NCBI GenBank assembly: GCA_019635485.1
Contig: JAHBZL010000002.1
Span: forward strand, 174,289-238,288
Direction: 5' to 3'
Source of the DNA: Piscinibacter sp.
GTDB taxonomy: Bacteria > Pseudomonadota > Gammaproteobacteria > Burkholderiales > Burkholderiaceae_C
DNA: 64,000 bases
Shown here: one piece after another, positions 27,019 to 35,392 of the stretch
Numbering within the stretch: position 1 is the stretch's first letter
How the letters are laid out: each line of letters begins with the position of its first letter
Notes under the pieces: model-generated
What the model was told of the DNA's origin: nothing
The model's input: the letters and a program-made list of their open reading frames with translations, nothing else
Databases searched by the model: none
Made by a program: the position numbers and the translations under genes

Positions 27019-27738
27019 ATGCCCGGCGACACCGACGACCAGCGCCGCGGCCTGATGCAGCAGGCCGCCTGCGTCGCGGGCGCCTGGGCCGCCTCCGGGC
27101 TGCTGCCGCTGGTGGCCGCCGGCGAAGCGCAGCATCACCCGCGCTCGCTGCTGGTCGGCGAGGACGGTGCGCCGTTCTCGCTGCGCCGGCTGGTGCCCGG
27201 CGAGCCCTGGCTCTTCAACTACCCCTTCGTCGCCGCGCCGGTGTTCCTGCTGGCGCTCCCCGGCGAGGTGCGCGGCGCCGAGCTGGCGACGCGGGACGGA
27301 CTGCGCTACGCCGCGCCGGCCGGCGTCGGCCCGCGCCGCGCGGTGGTCGCCTTCTCGGCGATCTGCTCGCACAAGCTGATGTACCCGACCCCCGCGCTGA
27401 GCTTCATCGGCCTGCGCAAGGGCGTCGGCAGCGAACCCGCGCAGGTGATCCATTGCTGCGGCGACGACTCCCGCTACGACCCCGCGCAGGGCGGCCGCGT
27501 GCTGGCCGGGCCGGCGCCGCAGCCGCTGGCCGCGGTGCTGCTCGACTGGGATGCGAAGGCCGACCGCCTGCACGCCGTCGGCCTGCACGGCGGCGAGATG
27601 TTCCAGGCCTTCTTCGAGAAGTACGCGTTCCGGCTCGAGATGGAACTCGGCCGGCGCGCCCGCGACCCGAGCGCCGCGACGGCGCTGGTGCGCCCGGCGG
27701 CCGCCTACAGCCGCCAGTGGCAGAGCTGCCGCGCCTGA
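27019..27738 (+). CDS. Tat-exported Rieske-like protein with an altered ligand motif
   Basis: A 239-residue protein. The N-terminus DDQRRGLMQQAACVAGAW is a twin-arginine signal, consistent with export of a folded cofactor protein. The first Rieske motif is present as SAICSHKLMYP (C-x-H). The second motif, expected as C-x-x-H, reads VIHCCGDDSRYDP: the cysteine is there, but Asp replaces the ligand His. Related proteins carry a similar CC-x-x-H-S-x-YDP arrangement. With Asp the cluster could be lost or have unusual ligation. It lies 50 bases after the dehydrogenase gene and converges on a Bug receptor gene. Confidence 0.65.
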   Translation: MPGDTDDQRRGLMQQAACVAGAWAASGLLPLVAAGEAQHHPRSLLVGEDGAPFSLRRLVPGEPWLFNYPFVAAPVFLLALPGEVRGAELATRDGLRYAAPAGVGPRRAVVAFSAICSHKLMYPTPALSFIGLRKGVGSEPAQVIHCCGDDSRYDPAQGGRVLAGPAPQPLAAVLLDWDAKADRLHAVGLHGGEMFQAFFEKYAFRLEMELGRRARDPSAATALVRPAAAYSRQWQSCRA

Positions 27739-27757
27739 TCCCGGCCGCCGGCGGTGT

Positions 27758-28753
27758 TCACTGCGGCTTGATCCCGGCGGTCTTGATCACGCGGGTCCAC
27801 AGGTCGATCTCGCTCTGCACGAACGCGGTGTAGTGCGCCGAGCCCTGCTCGGGGATGACGAAGCCGACCGACTCCATGCGCTGCCGGATCTCGGGCGAGG
27901 CCATGATCTTCTTCATCGTCGCCTCGAGCTTGTCGGCGATCGGCTTGGGCGTGCCCTTGAGCACCGAGATGCCGGACCACGACAGCGCTTCGTAGCCCTT
28001 CACGCCGGTCTCGGCGATCGTCGGCGTGTCGGGGTACAGCGGGTTGCGCTCCTTGCTGGTGACCGCCAGCGCACGCAGCTTGCCGGCCCGGATGTGCGGC
28101 AGCGCCGTGTCCTGGTTGATGAACATCATCGGGATCTGGCCGCCCAGCAGGTCCTGCATCATCGGCCCGCCGCCGCGGTAAGGGATGCCGACGATGAACA
28201 GCGGCTGGCCGTTCTCGCCGCCGACCTGCTTGAGCAGTTCCATCGCCATGTGGCCGGAGGCCGCGTGCGTGTAGCCGTAGTTCAGCTTGCCCGGGTTCTT
28301 CCGGATGTAGGCGATCAGCTCCTGGAAGGTCTTGAACGGCTGGTCCGGGTGCACGACCAGCACGTTCGGCCCCGAATGCACCTGGGTGATGTGCACGAAG
28401 TCCTTCATCGAGTCGTACTGCAGCTTCGGGTCCAGCCCGTGCGCCACCGCGTTCTGGCCGACGCCGGTCTGCACGATCGTGTAGCCGTCGGCGGCCATCT
28501 TGGTGGCGCGCAGCGTGCCGATCGTGCCGCCGGCGCCGCCGATGTTCTCGACCAGGAACTGCTGGCCGAGCTCCCTGCCGAGCGCCTCGGCCACCATGCG
28601 CGCCATCACGTCGCTGGTGCCGCCGGCCGGGAACGGGCTGATGATCTTCACCGGCTTGTTCGGCCAGTCCTCCTGGGCGCGCGCCGGCGCGGCGCCGAGC
28701 AGGAGCAGCAGCGCGGAGGCGGCGGCGGTCAGCAGGGTGCGGCGTGGGGCCAT
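27758..28753 (-). CDS. Bug-family (TctC-like) periplasmic solute receptor
   Basis: A 331-residue exported binding protein. A signal peptide covers about 1-26 (LLLLLGAAPARA). Family marks are WPNKPVKIISPFPAGGTSDV, GGAGGTIGT and PGKLNYGYTHAASGHMA. Bug proteins feed tripartite tricarboxylate transporters with carboxylates or aromatic acids and are hugely amplified in Burkholderiales, mostly as orphans. No TctA or TctB genes are visible here. It faces the catabolic operon tail to tail with a 19-bp gap, so it may capture the same substrate (inference). Confidence 0.87.
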   Translation of the reverse strand: MAPRRTLLTAAASALLLLLGAAPARAQEDWPNKPVKIISPFPAGGTSDVMARMVAEALGRELGQQFLVENIGGAGGTIGTLRATKMAADGYTIVQTGVGQNAVAHGLDPKLQYDSMKDFVHITQVHSGPNVLVVHPDQPFKTFQELIAYIRKNPGKLNYGYTHAASGHMAMELLKQVGGENGQPLFIVGIPYRGGGPMMQDLLGGQIPMMFINQDTALPHIRAGKLRALAVTSKERNPLYPDTPTIAETGVKGYEALSWSGISVLKGTPKPIADKLEATMKKIMASPEIRQRMESVGFVIPEQGSAHYTAFVQSEIDLWTRVIKTAGIKPQ

Positions 28754-28912
28754 GGTCTGTCTCCTTCTCGTGGGTGAACCGGTGCCGCCGGTCAGATGCC
28801 GGTGGTCCGAGGGCGATGCAGCGCGATGGTCGACAGCCGGGCGCGGGCCGGCAATCAGGGCGATCCGCCGGGACGGCCGATCACTCCCACGATCTGGGAC
28901 GACGGGAACGGG

Positions 28913-29239
28913 TCAGGGGGCGGTCTGCCAGACCAGCATCGCGCCGTCGTTGCCGGGCAGCAGCGACAGCGAGGAGCGCTGCCCGAGGTCGACCATCAGC
29001 GCCGGCGTGTAGCGGCGGCCGAGGTTCGAATGCACGGCACCGCGCAGCCCGATCGCCAGCCCGGCGGAGACGCGCAGGCCGGCGATCTCCGCCGTCGCGC
29101 CCTCGGGCTGCCAGAGGTGGCGCGACACATGGCCGTTGCGCTGCAGGTCGTCGCGCTCGAACCAGGGCTCGGCCCATGCGCCGGCGCTGGCCAGGAGCAG
29201 CAGCGCGGCGCACAGACGAGGCGTGGATGACAGCGACAT
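28913..29239 (-). CDS. Small exported protein, unknown
   Basis: A 108-residue protein with a clear signal peptide (LCAALLLLASAGAWA, cleavage near residue 23) and a mature part of about 85 residues that looks like beta strands (LRVSAGLAIGLRGAVHSN, YTPALMVDLGQRSSLSLL). This resembles a small periplasmic or outer-membrane barrel fragment, but I recognise no family. It stands alone on the minus strand, about 160 bases upstream of the Bug gene and 120 bases downstream of the flavin reductase. Confidence 0.6.
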   Translation of the reverse strand: MSLSSTPRLCAALLLLASAGAWAEPWFERDDLQRNGHVSRHLWQPEGATAEIAGLRVSAGLAIGLRGAVHSNLGRRYTPALMVDLGQRSSLSLLPGNDGAMLVWQTAP

Positions 29240-29359
29240 GGATGCAGTGTCGGCGTTGCCGCCGACCGCGTGGCCCTGTCCCTGGTTTCAGTGTTTGCAG
29301 GAAGTGACCGACGCGACTTTTCGCACGCGGTCCGACCCTGCGAACCGGGGGAAGAGCCG

Positions 29360-29938
29360 TCAGACGGGGTCGAGCCGCCGCGCCTGCACCGCTTGGCCCG
29401 GCCACGCGAACGCGCCGGCACCGAGGTGGTGCAGCGTGTGCAGTTCGGTGTTGTCGTCCCGGAACGACCAGCGGCCGTTCGCGAACACCCGCTCGTCGGC
29501 CCATGCCGCGACCACCTCGCCGAAGAAGGTGTCGTAGACGTCCTGCGCATGCGGCTCCGGCAGCAGGCGGCACTCGAGCCAGCCGACGCAGCCTTCGATC
29601 AGCGGCAACCCCAGCGCCGGCCCGGCGAAGCTCGGAATGCCGTAGCGCGCGAACTTGTCGCCGCTGTCGCGCCCGGACTCGCTGCCCACCGTGTAGGTCA
29701 GGTCGGCGAGCGCGCGCCCCGGCAGGTTCAGCGCGAACGCGCCACTGGCCAGCACCAGTTCGCGCGTGTAGGTGCTCTTGTCGATCACCACCGCGACGCG
29801 CGGCGGCGTGAACTCGACCGGCATCGACCAGGCGGCGGCCATCAGGTTGCGCGCGTCGCCGGCAGCGCTGCTGACCAGCACGGTCGGGCCGTGGTTGATC
29901 AGGCGGCTGGCATGGGGCAGGGCGACCTCGCGTCTCAT
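29360..29938 (-). CDS. Flavin reductase-like (FMN-binding split barrel) protein
   Basis: A 192-residue protein of the flavin-reductase/NADH:FMN oxidoreductase family. The start [20 protein letters not shown] and the central [19 protein letters not shown] are the usual FMN-binding strands. The [17 protein letters not shown] segment matches the family loop. It supplies reduced flavin to two-component oxygenases or acts alone. Its ATG overlaps the stop of the CoA-transferase as ATGA, so the two are co-translated. Confidence 0.8.
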   Translation of the reverse strand: MRREVALPHASRLINHGPTVLVSSAAGDARNLMAAAWSMPVEFTPPRVAVVIDKSTYTRELVLASGAFALNLPGRALADLTYTVGSESGRDSGDKFARYGIPSFAGPALGLPLIEGCVGWLECRLLPEPHAQDVYDTFFGEVVAAWADERVFANGRWSFRDDNTELHTLHHLGAGAFAWPGQAVQARRLDPV

Positions 29939-31866
29939 CGGCGCGGATTGTCGCGCTCCAGCCGCGCCTTCACGAAGCCGCTCGCCGCATAGCGCGTGAC
30001 GCGCCCGTAGTGGCGCGCGGCCAGGCGCTGCACCATCTCCGAATAGGCGTCCATCAGTTCGGCGGGAATGCTGAAGTGGTCGTAGTTGACGACCACGTCG
30101 ACGCGTTCGCCGAGCGGCCGCAGCAGCTCGTCGACCGCGCGCTCGATCGCCTCGATGTCGCCGGCCCCCGTGACGGCGAGCCCCTCGAAGTCGATGAACA
30201 GCAGCCGCCGCGCCGCGTCGAGCTCGAGCCGCTCCTCGAGCGGCACGGCCAGCATGCGCTCGCGCAGGTCCAGCGCCGCTTCCTCGAACAGCCGCGTGTC
30301 CATCGTGCGCAGCTGCGGGCTGATCGAGGGCGTGAACGCCATCTGGCCCAGCACGTCGCGTTCGAGCGAGACGCCGGGCGCGATCTCGACCAGCTCGAGC
30401 CCCGCGTCGGCGAGCCGGAACACGCAGCGTTCGGTCACGTACAGCACGCGCTGGCCGCGCTTGCGGGCCTGCGCACCGCTGAAGGTGCGGTGCTCCACCT
30501 CGTGCACGAACTTGCGCTGCGTCCCCTCGCGCTCGATGTGCAGCCGGCCGCCGCGCACCGCGACCTGCAGGTCGCCGGCCGTGAAGGTGCCGACGAACAC
30601 CACCTCGCGCGCCGCCTGGCTGATGTTGATGAAGCCGCCGGCGCCGGCCAGGCGCGTGCCGAACTTGCTGACGTTCAGGTTGCCTTCGCGGTCCGCCTGC
30701 GCGAGGCCGAGCACCGCGAGGTCGAGCCCGCCACCGTCGTAGAAGTCGAACTGGCTCGGCTGGTCGATGATGGCCTGCGTGTTGACCGCCGCGCCGAAAT
30801 TCAGCCCCGAGGCCGGGATCCCGCCGATCACGCCGGGCTCCGCGGTCAGCGTCAGCAGGTCGAAGATCTTCTCCTCGGCCGCGACGTCGGCCACGCCCTC
30901 GGGCATGCCGATGCCGAGGTTGACCACGGCGTTGCGCTGCAGCTCGAGCGCGGCTCGGCGCGCGATCAGCTTGCGCTCGGTCAGCGGCAGCGGCGGCAGC
31001 GTGGACAGCGGCACGCGGATCTCGCCGGCGAAGGCGGGACTGTACGGCGTCGCGAAGGTCTGCAGGTGGTGCTCGGGCTTCTCGGCGACCACCACGCAGT
31101 CCACCAGCACGCCCGGCACCTTGACCTGGCGCGGGTTCAGCGAGCCGCGCTCGGCGATGCGCTCGACCTGCGCCATCACGATGCCGCCGCTGTTGTGCGC
31201 CGCCATCGCGATCGCCAGCGCCTCCAGCGTCAGCGCCTCGCGCTCCATCGTCAGGTTGCCGTCCGGATCGGCCGTGGTCGCGCGAATGATGCCGACCTGG
31301 ATCGGGAACGCCTTGTAGAACAGCAGCTCCTCGCCATCGATCTCGATCAGTCGAACCAGCTCCTCGGTGGTGGCGGCGTTGATGCGGCCGCCGCCCAGGC
31401 GCGGGTCGACGAAGGTGCCGAGGCCGACACGTGTGAGCGTGCCGGGCTTGCCGGCCGCGATGTCGCGGAACAGGTGCGTGATGACACCCTGCGGCAGGTT
31501 GTAGGCCTCGATGCGCCCGGCCACCGCGAGCGTCTGCAGGCGCGGCACCAGGCCCCAGTGGCCACCGACGACCCGCCGCACCAGCCCGTCGTGGCCGAAG
31601 TGGTTCAGCCCGCGCTCGCGGCCGTCGCCCTGCCCCGCGGCGTAGACCAGCGTCAGGTCGCGCGGCGCGCCGCGCCCGGTCTCCGCTTCGGCGGCCAGGA
31701 ATCGTTCCTCGAGCGCCAGCGCGATGCCCTCCGCAAAGCCGATGCCGACGAAGCCGCCGGTGGCGACGGTGTCGCCGTCGTGGATCAGGCGCACGGCCTC
31801 GGCGGCGCTCACGATCTTGTCGCGGCGCGCGTGTGCGCCGCCACGGTGCGAGGCGTCGAGGTGCAT
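29935..31866 (-). CDS. Propionate/acyl-CoA:carboxylate CoA-transferase, fused subunits
   Basis: A 643-residue family-I CoA-transferase with alpha and beta halves in one chain. The alpha half starts [20 protein letters not shown]. The beta half contains [16 protein letters not shown] and the catalytic glutamate in [12 protein letters not shown], which forms the glutamyl-CoA thioester. About 120 residues beyond the usual end form an extra C-terminal region ([20 protein letters not shown], then [12 protein letters not shown]). Such enzymes activate short organic acids with acetyl-CoA or succinyl-CoA. It is coupled to the flavin reductase downstream and lies 75 bases from vanB. Confidence 0.82.
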   Translation of the reverse strand: MHLDASHRGGAHARRDKIVSAAEAVRLIHDGDTVATGGFVGIGFAEGIALALEERFLAAEAETGRGAPRDLTLVYAAGQGDGRERGLNHFGHDGLVRRVVGGHWGLVPRLQTLAVAGRIEAYNLPQGVITHLFRDIAAGKPGTLTRVGLGTFVDPRLGGGRINAATTEELVRLIEIDGEELLFYKAFPIQVGIIRATTADPDGNLTMEREALTLEALAIAMAAHNSGGIVMAQVERIAERGSLNPRQVKVPGVLVDCVVVAEKPEHHLQTFATPYSPAFAGEIRVPLSTLPPLPLTERKLIARRAALELQRNAVVNLGIGMPEGVADVAAEEKIFDLLTLTAEPGVIGGIPASGLNFGAAVNTQAIIDQPSQFDFYDGGGLDLAVLGLAQADREGNLNVSKFGTRLAGAGGFINISQAAREVVFVGTFTAGDLQVAVRGGRLHIEREGTQRKFVHEVEHRTFSGAQARKRGQRVLYVTERCVFRLADAGLELVEIAPGVSLERDVLGQMAFTPSISPQLRTMDTRLFEEAALDLRERMLAVPLEERLELDAARRLLFIDFEGLAVTGAGDIEAIERAVDELLRPLGERVDVVVNYDHFSIPAELMDAYSEMVQRLAARHYGRVTRYAASGFVKARLERDNPRR

Positions 31867-31941
31867 GGCGCTGGTGCTGCGGGGTGGAGGTGCGCGGCAG
31901 CCTAGCGCGCGGCGCCGCCGGCGCCTATCGGGGGAGCCCCG

Positions 31942-32907
31942 CTACAGGTCCAGCACCAGGCGTGCCGACTTCGCGCGCGAGCAGCACGGCAGGAACTGGT
32001 CGCCGGCGGCCTGTTCCTCGGGCGTGAGGTAGAGGTCGCGGTGCTCCGGCACGCCGTCGATGACCCGCGTCAGGCAGGTGCCGCACACGCCCTGCTCGCA
32101 CGAGGTGGCCACCGTGACCCCGGATTCGGCCAGCGCCTGCACGACGCTGCGGTCGGCGGGCACGACGACGATGCGCCCGGAACTCGCCAGCTGCACCTCG
32201 AAGCTGCCGTCGCCGGCCTGCGGCGCGACCTCGGCGGAGAAGAACTCGTAGTGCAGCTGCGCCTCCGGCCAGCCGGCGGCGCGTGCGCTGCCGAGCACGG
32301 CATCCATGAAACCCTTCGGCCCGCAGACGTAGAGATGCCGCCCGGGCTGCGGCGCGGCCAGCAGCGCGGGAATGTCGAGCTTCTGCGCGGCGGGGCCGTC
32401 GTCGTAGTGATGCTGCACGCGCGGCGCGAAGCTCGCGCCCGCGATGCGCTCGACGAACGCGGTGCGCTCGCGCGAACGCGTGCAGTAGTGCATCTCGAAC
32501 GCGGCGCCGACATTGGCCAGCCGCTCGGCCATGCACAACAGCGGCGTGATGCCGATGCCGCCGGCCAGCAGCAGGTGGCTGGCCGCCTCATGCGCCAGCG
32601 CGAAATGGTTGCGCGGCGCGCTGATCGTCAGCAGGTCACCCTCGCGCACCACGTCGTGCATCGCGGCCGAGCCGCCGCGCGAGGCGGCGTCGCGCAGCAC
32701 CGCGATCAGGTAGCGGTGCGTCTCGGTCGGGTCGTTGCACAGCGAGTACTGGCGCGTCGGTCCGCCCGGCACCTGGACGTCGACATGCGAGCCGGCCGCG
32801 AATGCCGGCAGCGGCGCGCCGTCCGCGGCGACCAGTTCGAAGCTGCAGATCCCTTCGGCCTCGACGCGGCGGCGCGCGACGCGCACGCTGAGGGTGGCCG
32901 CGCTCAT
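31942..32907 (-). CDS. vanB: VanB-type oxygenase reductase (FMN, NAD, 2Fe-2S)
   Basis: A 321-residue phthalate-dioxygenase-reductase type flavoprotein. The N-terminal FMN domain has PGGPTRQYSLCNDP. The NAD domain has HLLLAGGIGITPLLCMAE and LYVCGPKGFMDAVL. The C-terminal plant-type ferredoxin binds [2Fe-2S] through TSCEQGVCGTCLTRV and a later Cys in FLPCCSRAK. It passes electrons from NADH to the Rieske oxygenase upstream, whose stop overlaps this start as ATGA. VanAB demethylates vanillate to protocatechuate; related systems use other methoxy- or amino-aromatics, so the exact substrate is inferred from the operator and regulator. Confidence 0.83.
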   Translation of the reverse strand: MSAATLSVRVARRRVEAEGICSFELVAADGAPLPAFAAGSHVDVQVPGGPTRQYSLCNDPTETHRYLIAVLRDAASRGGSAAMHDVVREGDLLTISAPRNHFALAHEAASHLLLAGGIGITPLLCMAERLANVGAAFEMHYCTRSRERTAFVERIAGASFAPRVQHHYDDGPAAQKLDIPALLAAPQPGRHLYVCGPKGFMDAVLGSARAAGWPEAQLHYEFFSAEVAPQAGDGSFEVQLASSGRIVVVPADRSVVQALAESGVTVATSCEQGVCGTCLTRVIDGVPEHRDLYLTPEEQAAGDQFLPCCSRAKSARLVLDL

Positions 32908-33950
32908 CCGGCCACCGCACTGGCCGGCTGTTCCTGGGCGACCAGGCGCTCGACGATGCGGCGCGCCTGCACGCCGCCCAGGTCGGTGTTCAGCGAGAGC
33001 AGCTTGCGCTCGGGCTGGGACGACAGGTTGCGCTGCTGCGATTCGAGCATCTCCAGGTCTTCCTGGAACACCTTGCCCTGCGCTTCGCGGATGGACGCGG
33101 TGAGCGCCTTGTCCTCGGGGCGGAAGTTGCGCGCGAGGCCCCAGAAGTACCAGATCGAGGTCTCGGTCTCCGGTGTGATCAGGTCGACCACGATGCCCGA
33201 GGTCTTGACCTCCGCCGGTGCGTCGAAGCCGCCCTGCCCGGCCAGCGCGACGCCGACGTCGATCAGCACGCTGGACGGCGGCACGAAGCGGCAGCGCTGC
33301 CAGCGGTCGACGGTGGCCTCGGCGTCCAGCCCGTTGCCGCGCATCGCGGCCTGCCAGAACGGCGGCGCCTTCACGCCGGGCATCTCGCGCCGCGTGATCA
33401 CCACGTCGCCTTCGCTGGTGGTGACGGCGGCCACCTCGTCGAGTTCCTGCTGGCCGATGCTGGTCGCGTGCACGTACTTCTCGTGCGTCAGGTCCATCAG
33501 GTTGTCGATCATCAGCCGGTAGTCGCAGCGCACGTGGAACATGCCGCCGCCGAAGGTCCAGGCCGGGTCCTCGGCCCAGGCCAGGTGCGGCAGCTTCGCC
33601 GGGTCGGCCTGGGCGGCATCGCCCGGCCAGACCCACACGTAGCCGTAGCGTTCGACGACCGGGTAGGTGCGCACCGGCGGGAAGCCGCGCACGCGCTGGC
33701 CCGGCATCGCGACCGTCCTGCCCTCGCAGCCCATTTCCAGGCCGTGGTAGCCGCACACGAGCTTGCCCTCGACCACCTTGCCCAGCGACAGCGGCGCGCC
33801 GCGGTGCGGGCACCAGTCCTCCAGCCCGACCGCCTGGCCCTCCGGGCCGCGGAAGAACACGATGCGCTCGCTGCACACCTGGCGGCCCAGCGGCCGTTCG
33901 TCGATCTCGCCCGGCGTACAGGCCACATACCATGCGTTCTTCGGATACAT
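32904..33950 (-). CDS. vanA: VanA-type Rieske oxygenase, vanillate O-demethylase large subunit
   Basis: A 348-residue Rieske non-heme iron oxygenase. The Rieske motifs are intact: WCPHRGAPLS (C-x-H) and LVCGYHGLEMG (C-x-x-H). The mononuclear iron site region reads NLMDLTHEKYVHATSIGQ, with the Asp and two His expected for the family. The N-terminus MYPKNAWYVACTPGEID is typical of VanA and dicamba-type demethylases. With the overlapping vanB it forms a two-component O-demethylase. The start is 30 bases below a VanR-type operator and divergent from the GntR regulator. Confidence 0.83.
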   Translation of the reverse strand: MYPKNAWYVACTPGEIDERPLGRQVCSERIVFFRGPEGQAVGLEDWCPHRGAPLSLGKVVEGKLVCGYHGLEMGCEGRTVAMPGQRVRGFPPVRTYPVVERYGYVWVWPGDAAQADPAKLPHLAWAEDPAWTFGGGMFHVRCDYRLMIDNLMDLTHEKYVHATSIGQQELDEVAAVTTSEGDVVITRREMPGVKAPPFWQAAMRGNGLDAEATVDRWQRCRFVPPSSVLIDVGVALAGQGGFDAPAEVKTSGIVVDLITPETETSIWYFWGLARNFRPEDKALTASIREAQGKVFQEDLEMLESQQRNLSSQPERKLLSLNTDLGGVQARRIVERLVAQEQPASAVAG

Positions 33951-33980
33951 CGCTGCCTCCAGGGGGATGGTCGGTTGTCG

Positions 33981-33992
33981 ATTGGATCCAAT
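33981..33992. promoter_or_regulatory. VanR-type operator ATTGGATCCAAT, site 1
   Basis: A perfect 12-bp palindrome in the 84-bp divergent gap between vanA and the GntR gene. ATTGGATCCAAT is, from memory, the operator of VanR in Caulobacter. A second near-identical site at 34034-34045 strengthens the call. Confidence 0.75.
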
Positions 33993-34033
33993 TGTGCGAC
34001 AAACAAGGCCTCGAAGGCAATAGTAAAGCCACC

Positions 34034-34045
34034 AATGGATCCAAT
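34034..34045. promoter_or_regulatory. VanR-type operator, site 2, over the vanR start codon
   Basis: AATGGATCCAAT differs from site 1 at one position and contains the ATG of the regulator (34035-34037). Binding here would block vanR transcription or initiation, giving autoregulation. The two sites are 53 bases apart. Confidence 0.65.
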
Positions 34046-34742
34046 TAAACCCTCCGGCTCCGATTCCGGCAGCGTGGTCGCCACCTTGCGCCAGCTGATC
34101 GTCAACGGCCGGCTGCCGGCCGGCGAGCGGCTCGCCGAGATTCCGGTGGCCCTGAAGCTCGGCGTGTCACGCACCCCGGTGCGGCTGGCCTTCCGCGCGC
34201 TCGAGCAGGAGGGCCTGCTGTCCAAGGCGGGCAAGCGCGGCTACGAGGTGCGCAGCTTTTCGGAGGCGGACGTGCGTGCCGCGGTCGAGGTGCGTGGCAC
34301 GCTGGAAGGCCTCGCCGCGCGCCACCTCGCCGAGCGCGGCATGCCGCCGGCCGTGCGCCAGGCGCTGGCCGAGTGCCTCGCCGAAGGCGCGGCGGTGCTC
34401 GCCAAGGGTCACCTGGTCGACGAGGACATCGGCCGCTGGGGTCGGCTCAACCAGCGCTTCCACGACACGCTGGTGAACGCGCACGAGAGCCGCGTGATCG
34501 CCGACGCGATCGCGCGCAACAACCACCTGCCCTTCGCCTCGGCCGATTCGCTGGCGCTGGACCGCAGCGCGCTGCCGGCGGAGTACCAGAAGCTGCGCAT
34601 CGCGCAGCTGCAGCACCAGCTGGTGTTCGATGCGCTGGAACGCCGCGAGTCGGCCCGGGTCGAGATGCTGATGCGCGAGCACGCCTGGGTCGGCTTCCGC
34701 TACGGTCAGCTGTTCGGCCTGCCGGACGGGCTGCCGGGCTGA
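34035..34742 (+). CDS. vanR: GntR/FCD regulator, VanR-type repressor
   Basis: A 235-residue FadR-subfamily regulator. The N-terminal winged helix (LIVNGRLPAGERLAEIPVAL, VSRTPVRLAFRALEQEGLL) is followed by an all-helical FCD ligand domain (about 85-225) with the metal-site pattern NQRFHDTLVNAH and QLQHQLVFDALERR. It is divergent from vanAB with an ATTGGATCCAAT palindrome between them and another over its own ATG, so it most likely represses vanAB and itself until vanillate or a similar acid binds. Confidence 0.82.
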   Translation: MDPIKPSGSDSGSVVATLRQLIVNGRLPAGERLAEIPVALKLGVSRTPVRLAFRALEQEGLLSKAGKRGYEVRSFSEADVRAAVEVRGTLEGLAARHLAERGMPPAVRQALAECLAEGAAVLAKGHLVDEDIGRWGRLNQRFHDTLVNAHESRVIADAIARNNHLPFASADSLALDRSALPAEYQKLRIAQLQHQLVFDALERRESARVEMLMREHAWVGFRYGQLFGLPDGLPG

Positions 34743-34830
34743 ACCGGCGGGGATGTCGAATCCGGTCCGGCCGGTTCGTCGTGGTGGGAGAGCCGGCCCG
34801 TTCTGTCCGGCCCCGAACAAGGAGATGGTG

Positions 34831-35256
34831 ATGCGAGTGATTGTTTTCGTGAAGGCGACGCAAGATTCGGAAGCCGGCGTGATGCCGGACACGGAACTGC
34901 TGGCGGCCATGGGCCGCTTCAACGAGGAGCTGGTCAAGGCGGGCGTGATGCAGGCCGGCGAAGGCCTGCACCCGAGCTCGCGCGGCAAGCGCGTGCGCTT
35001 CTCGGGCCCCAAGCGGCACGTGATCGACGGGCCGTTCTCCGAGACCAAGGAGCTGGTGGCCGGCTTCTGGATCTGGCAGGTCGCGTCGATGGACGAGGCG
35101 GTCGAGTGGGTGAAGCGCTGCCCGAACCCGATGCCCGGCGATTCCGAGATCGAGATCCGCCCGGTGTTCGAGGCCGAGGACTTCGGCGCCGAGTTCACGC
35201 CGGAGCTGCGTGATCAGGAAGAGCGGCTACGCGCGGAGATTGCCGGGCGCGGCTGA
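34831..35256 (+). CDS. YciI/YCII-family protein
   Basis: A 141-residue protein of the YCII-related ferredoxin-like fold. The family signature HVIDGPFSETKELVAGFWIW contains the conserved DGPF motif, and MRVIVFVKATQDSEAG is the typical first strand. Many homologues carry a His-Asp pair suspected of enzymatic activity. AAGGAG lies six bases before ATG 34831. Such proteins often sit next to sigma-70 ECF genes, but none is present here. A 136-bp gap with no visible element separates it from the convergent cassette at 35393. Confidence 0.8.
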   Translation: MRVIVFVKATQDSEAGVMPDTELLAAMGRFNEELVKAGVMQAGEGLHPSSRGKRVRFSGPKRHVIDGPFSETKELVAGFWIWQVASMDEAVEWVKRCPNPMPGDSEIEIRPVFEAEDFGAEFTPELRDQEERLRAEIAGRG

Positions 35257-35392
35257 AAGGGCCGCTTCCGGGCCACAAGCAGCCACTGGCGAACGGCTTT
35301 TTCGCGGTCGCCGCTCGTCCTGGCCAGCGACTCGCCCATCGGCGACCAGACGAGTGTCTGTCACCAGCATCTCGAGGGTGATCGATCTCTGC

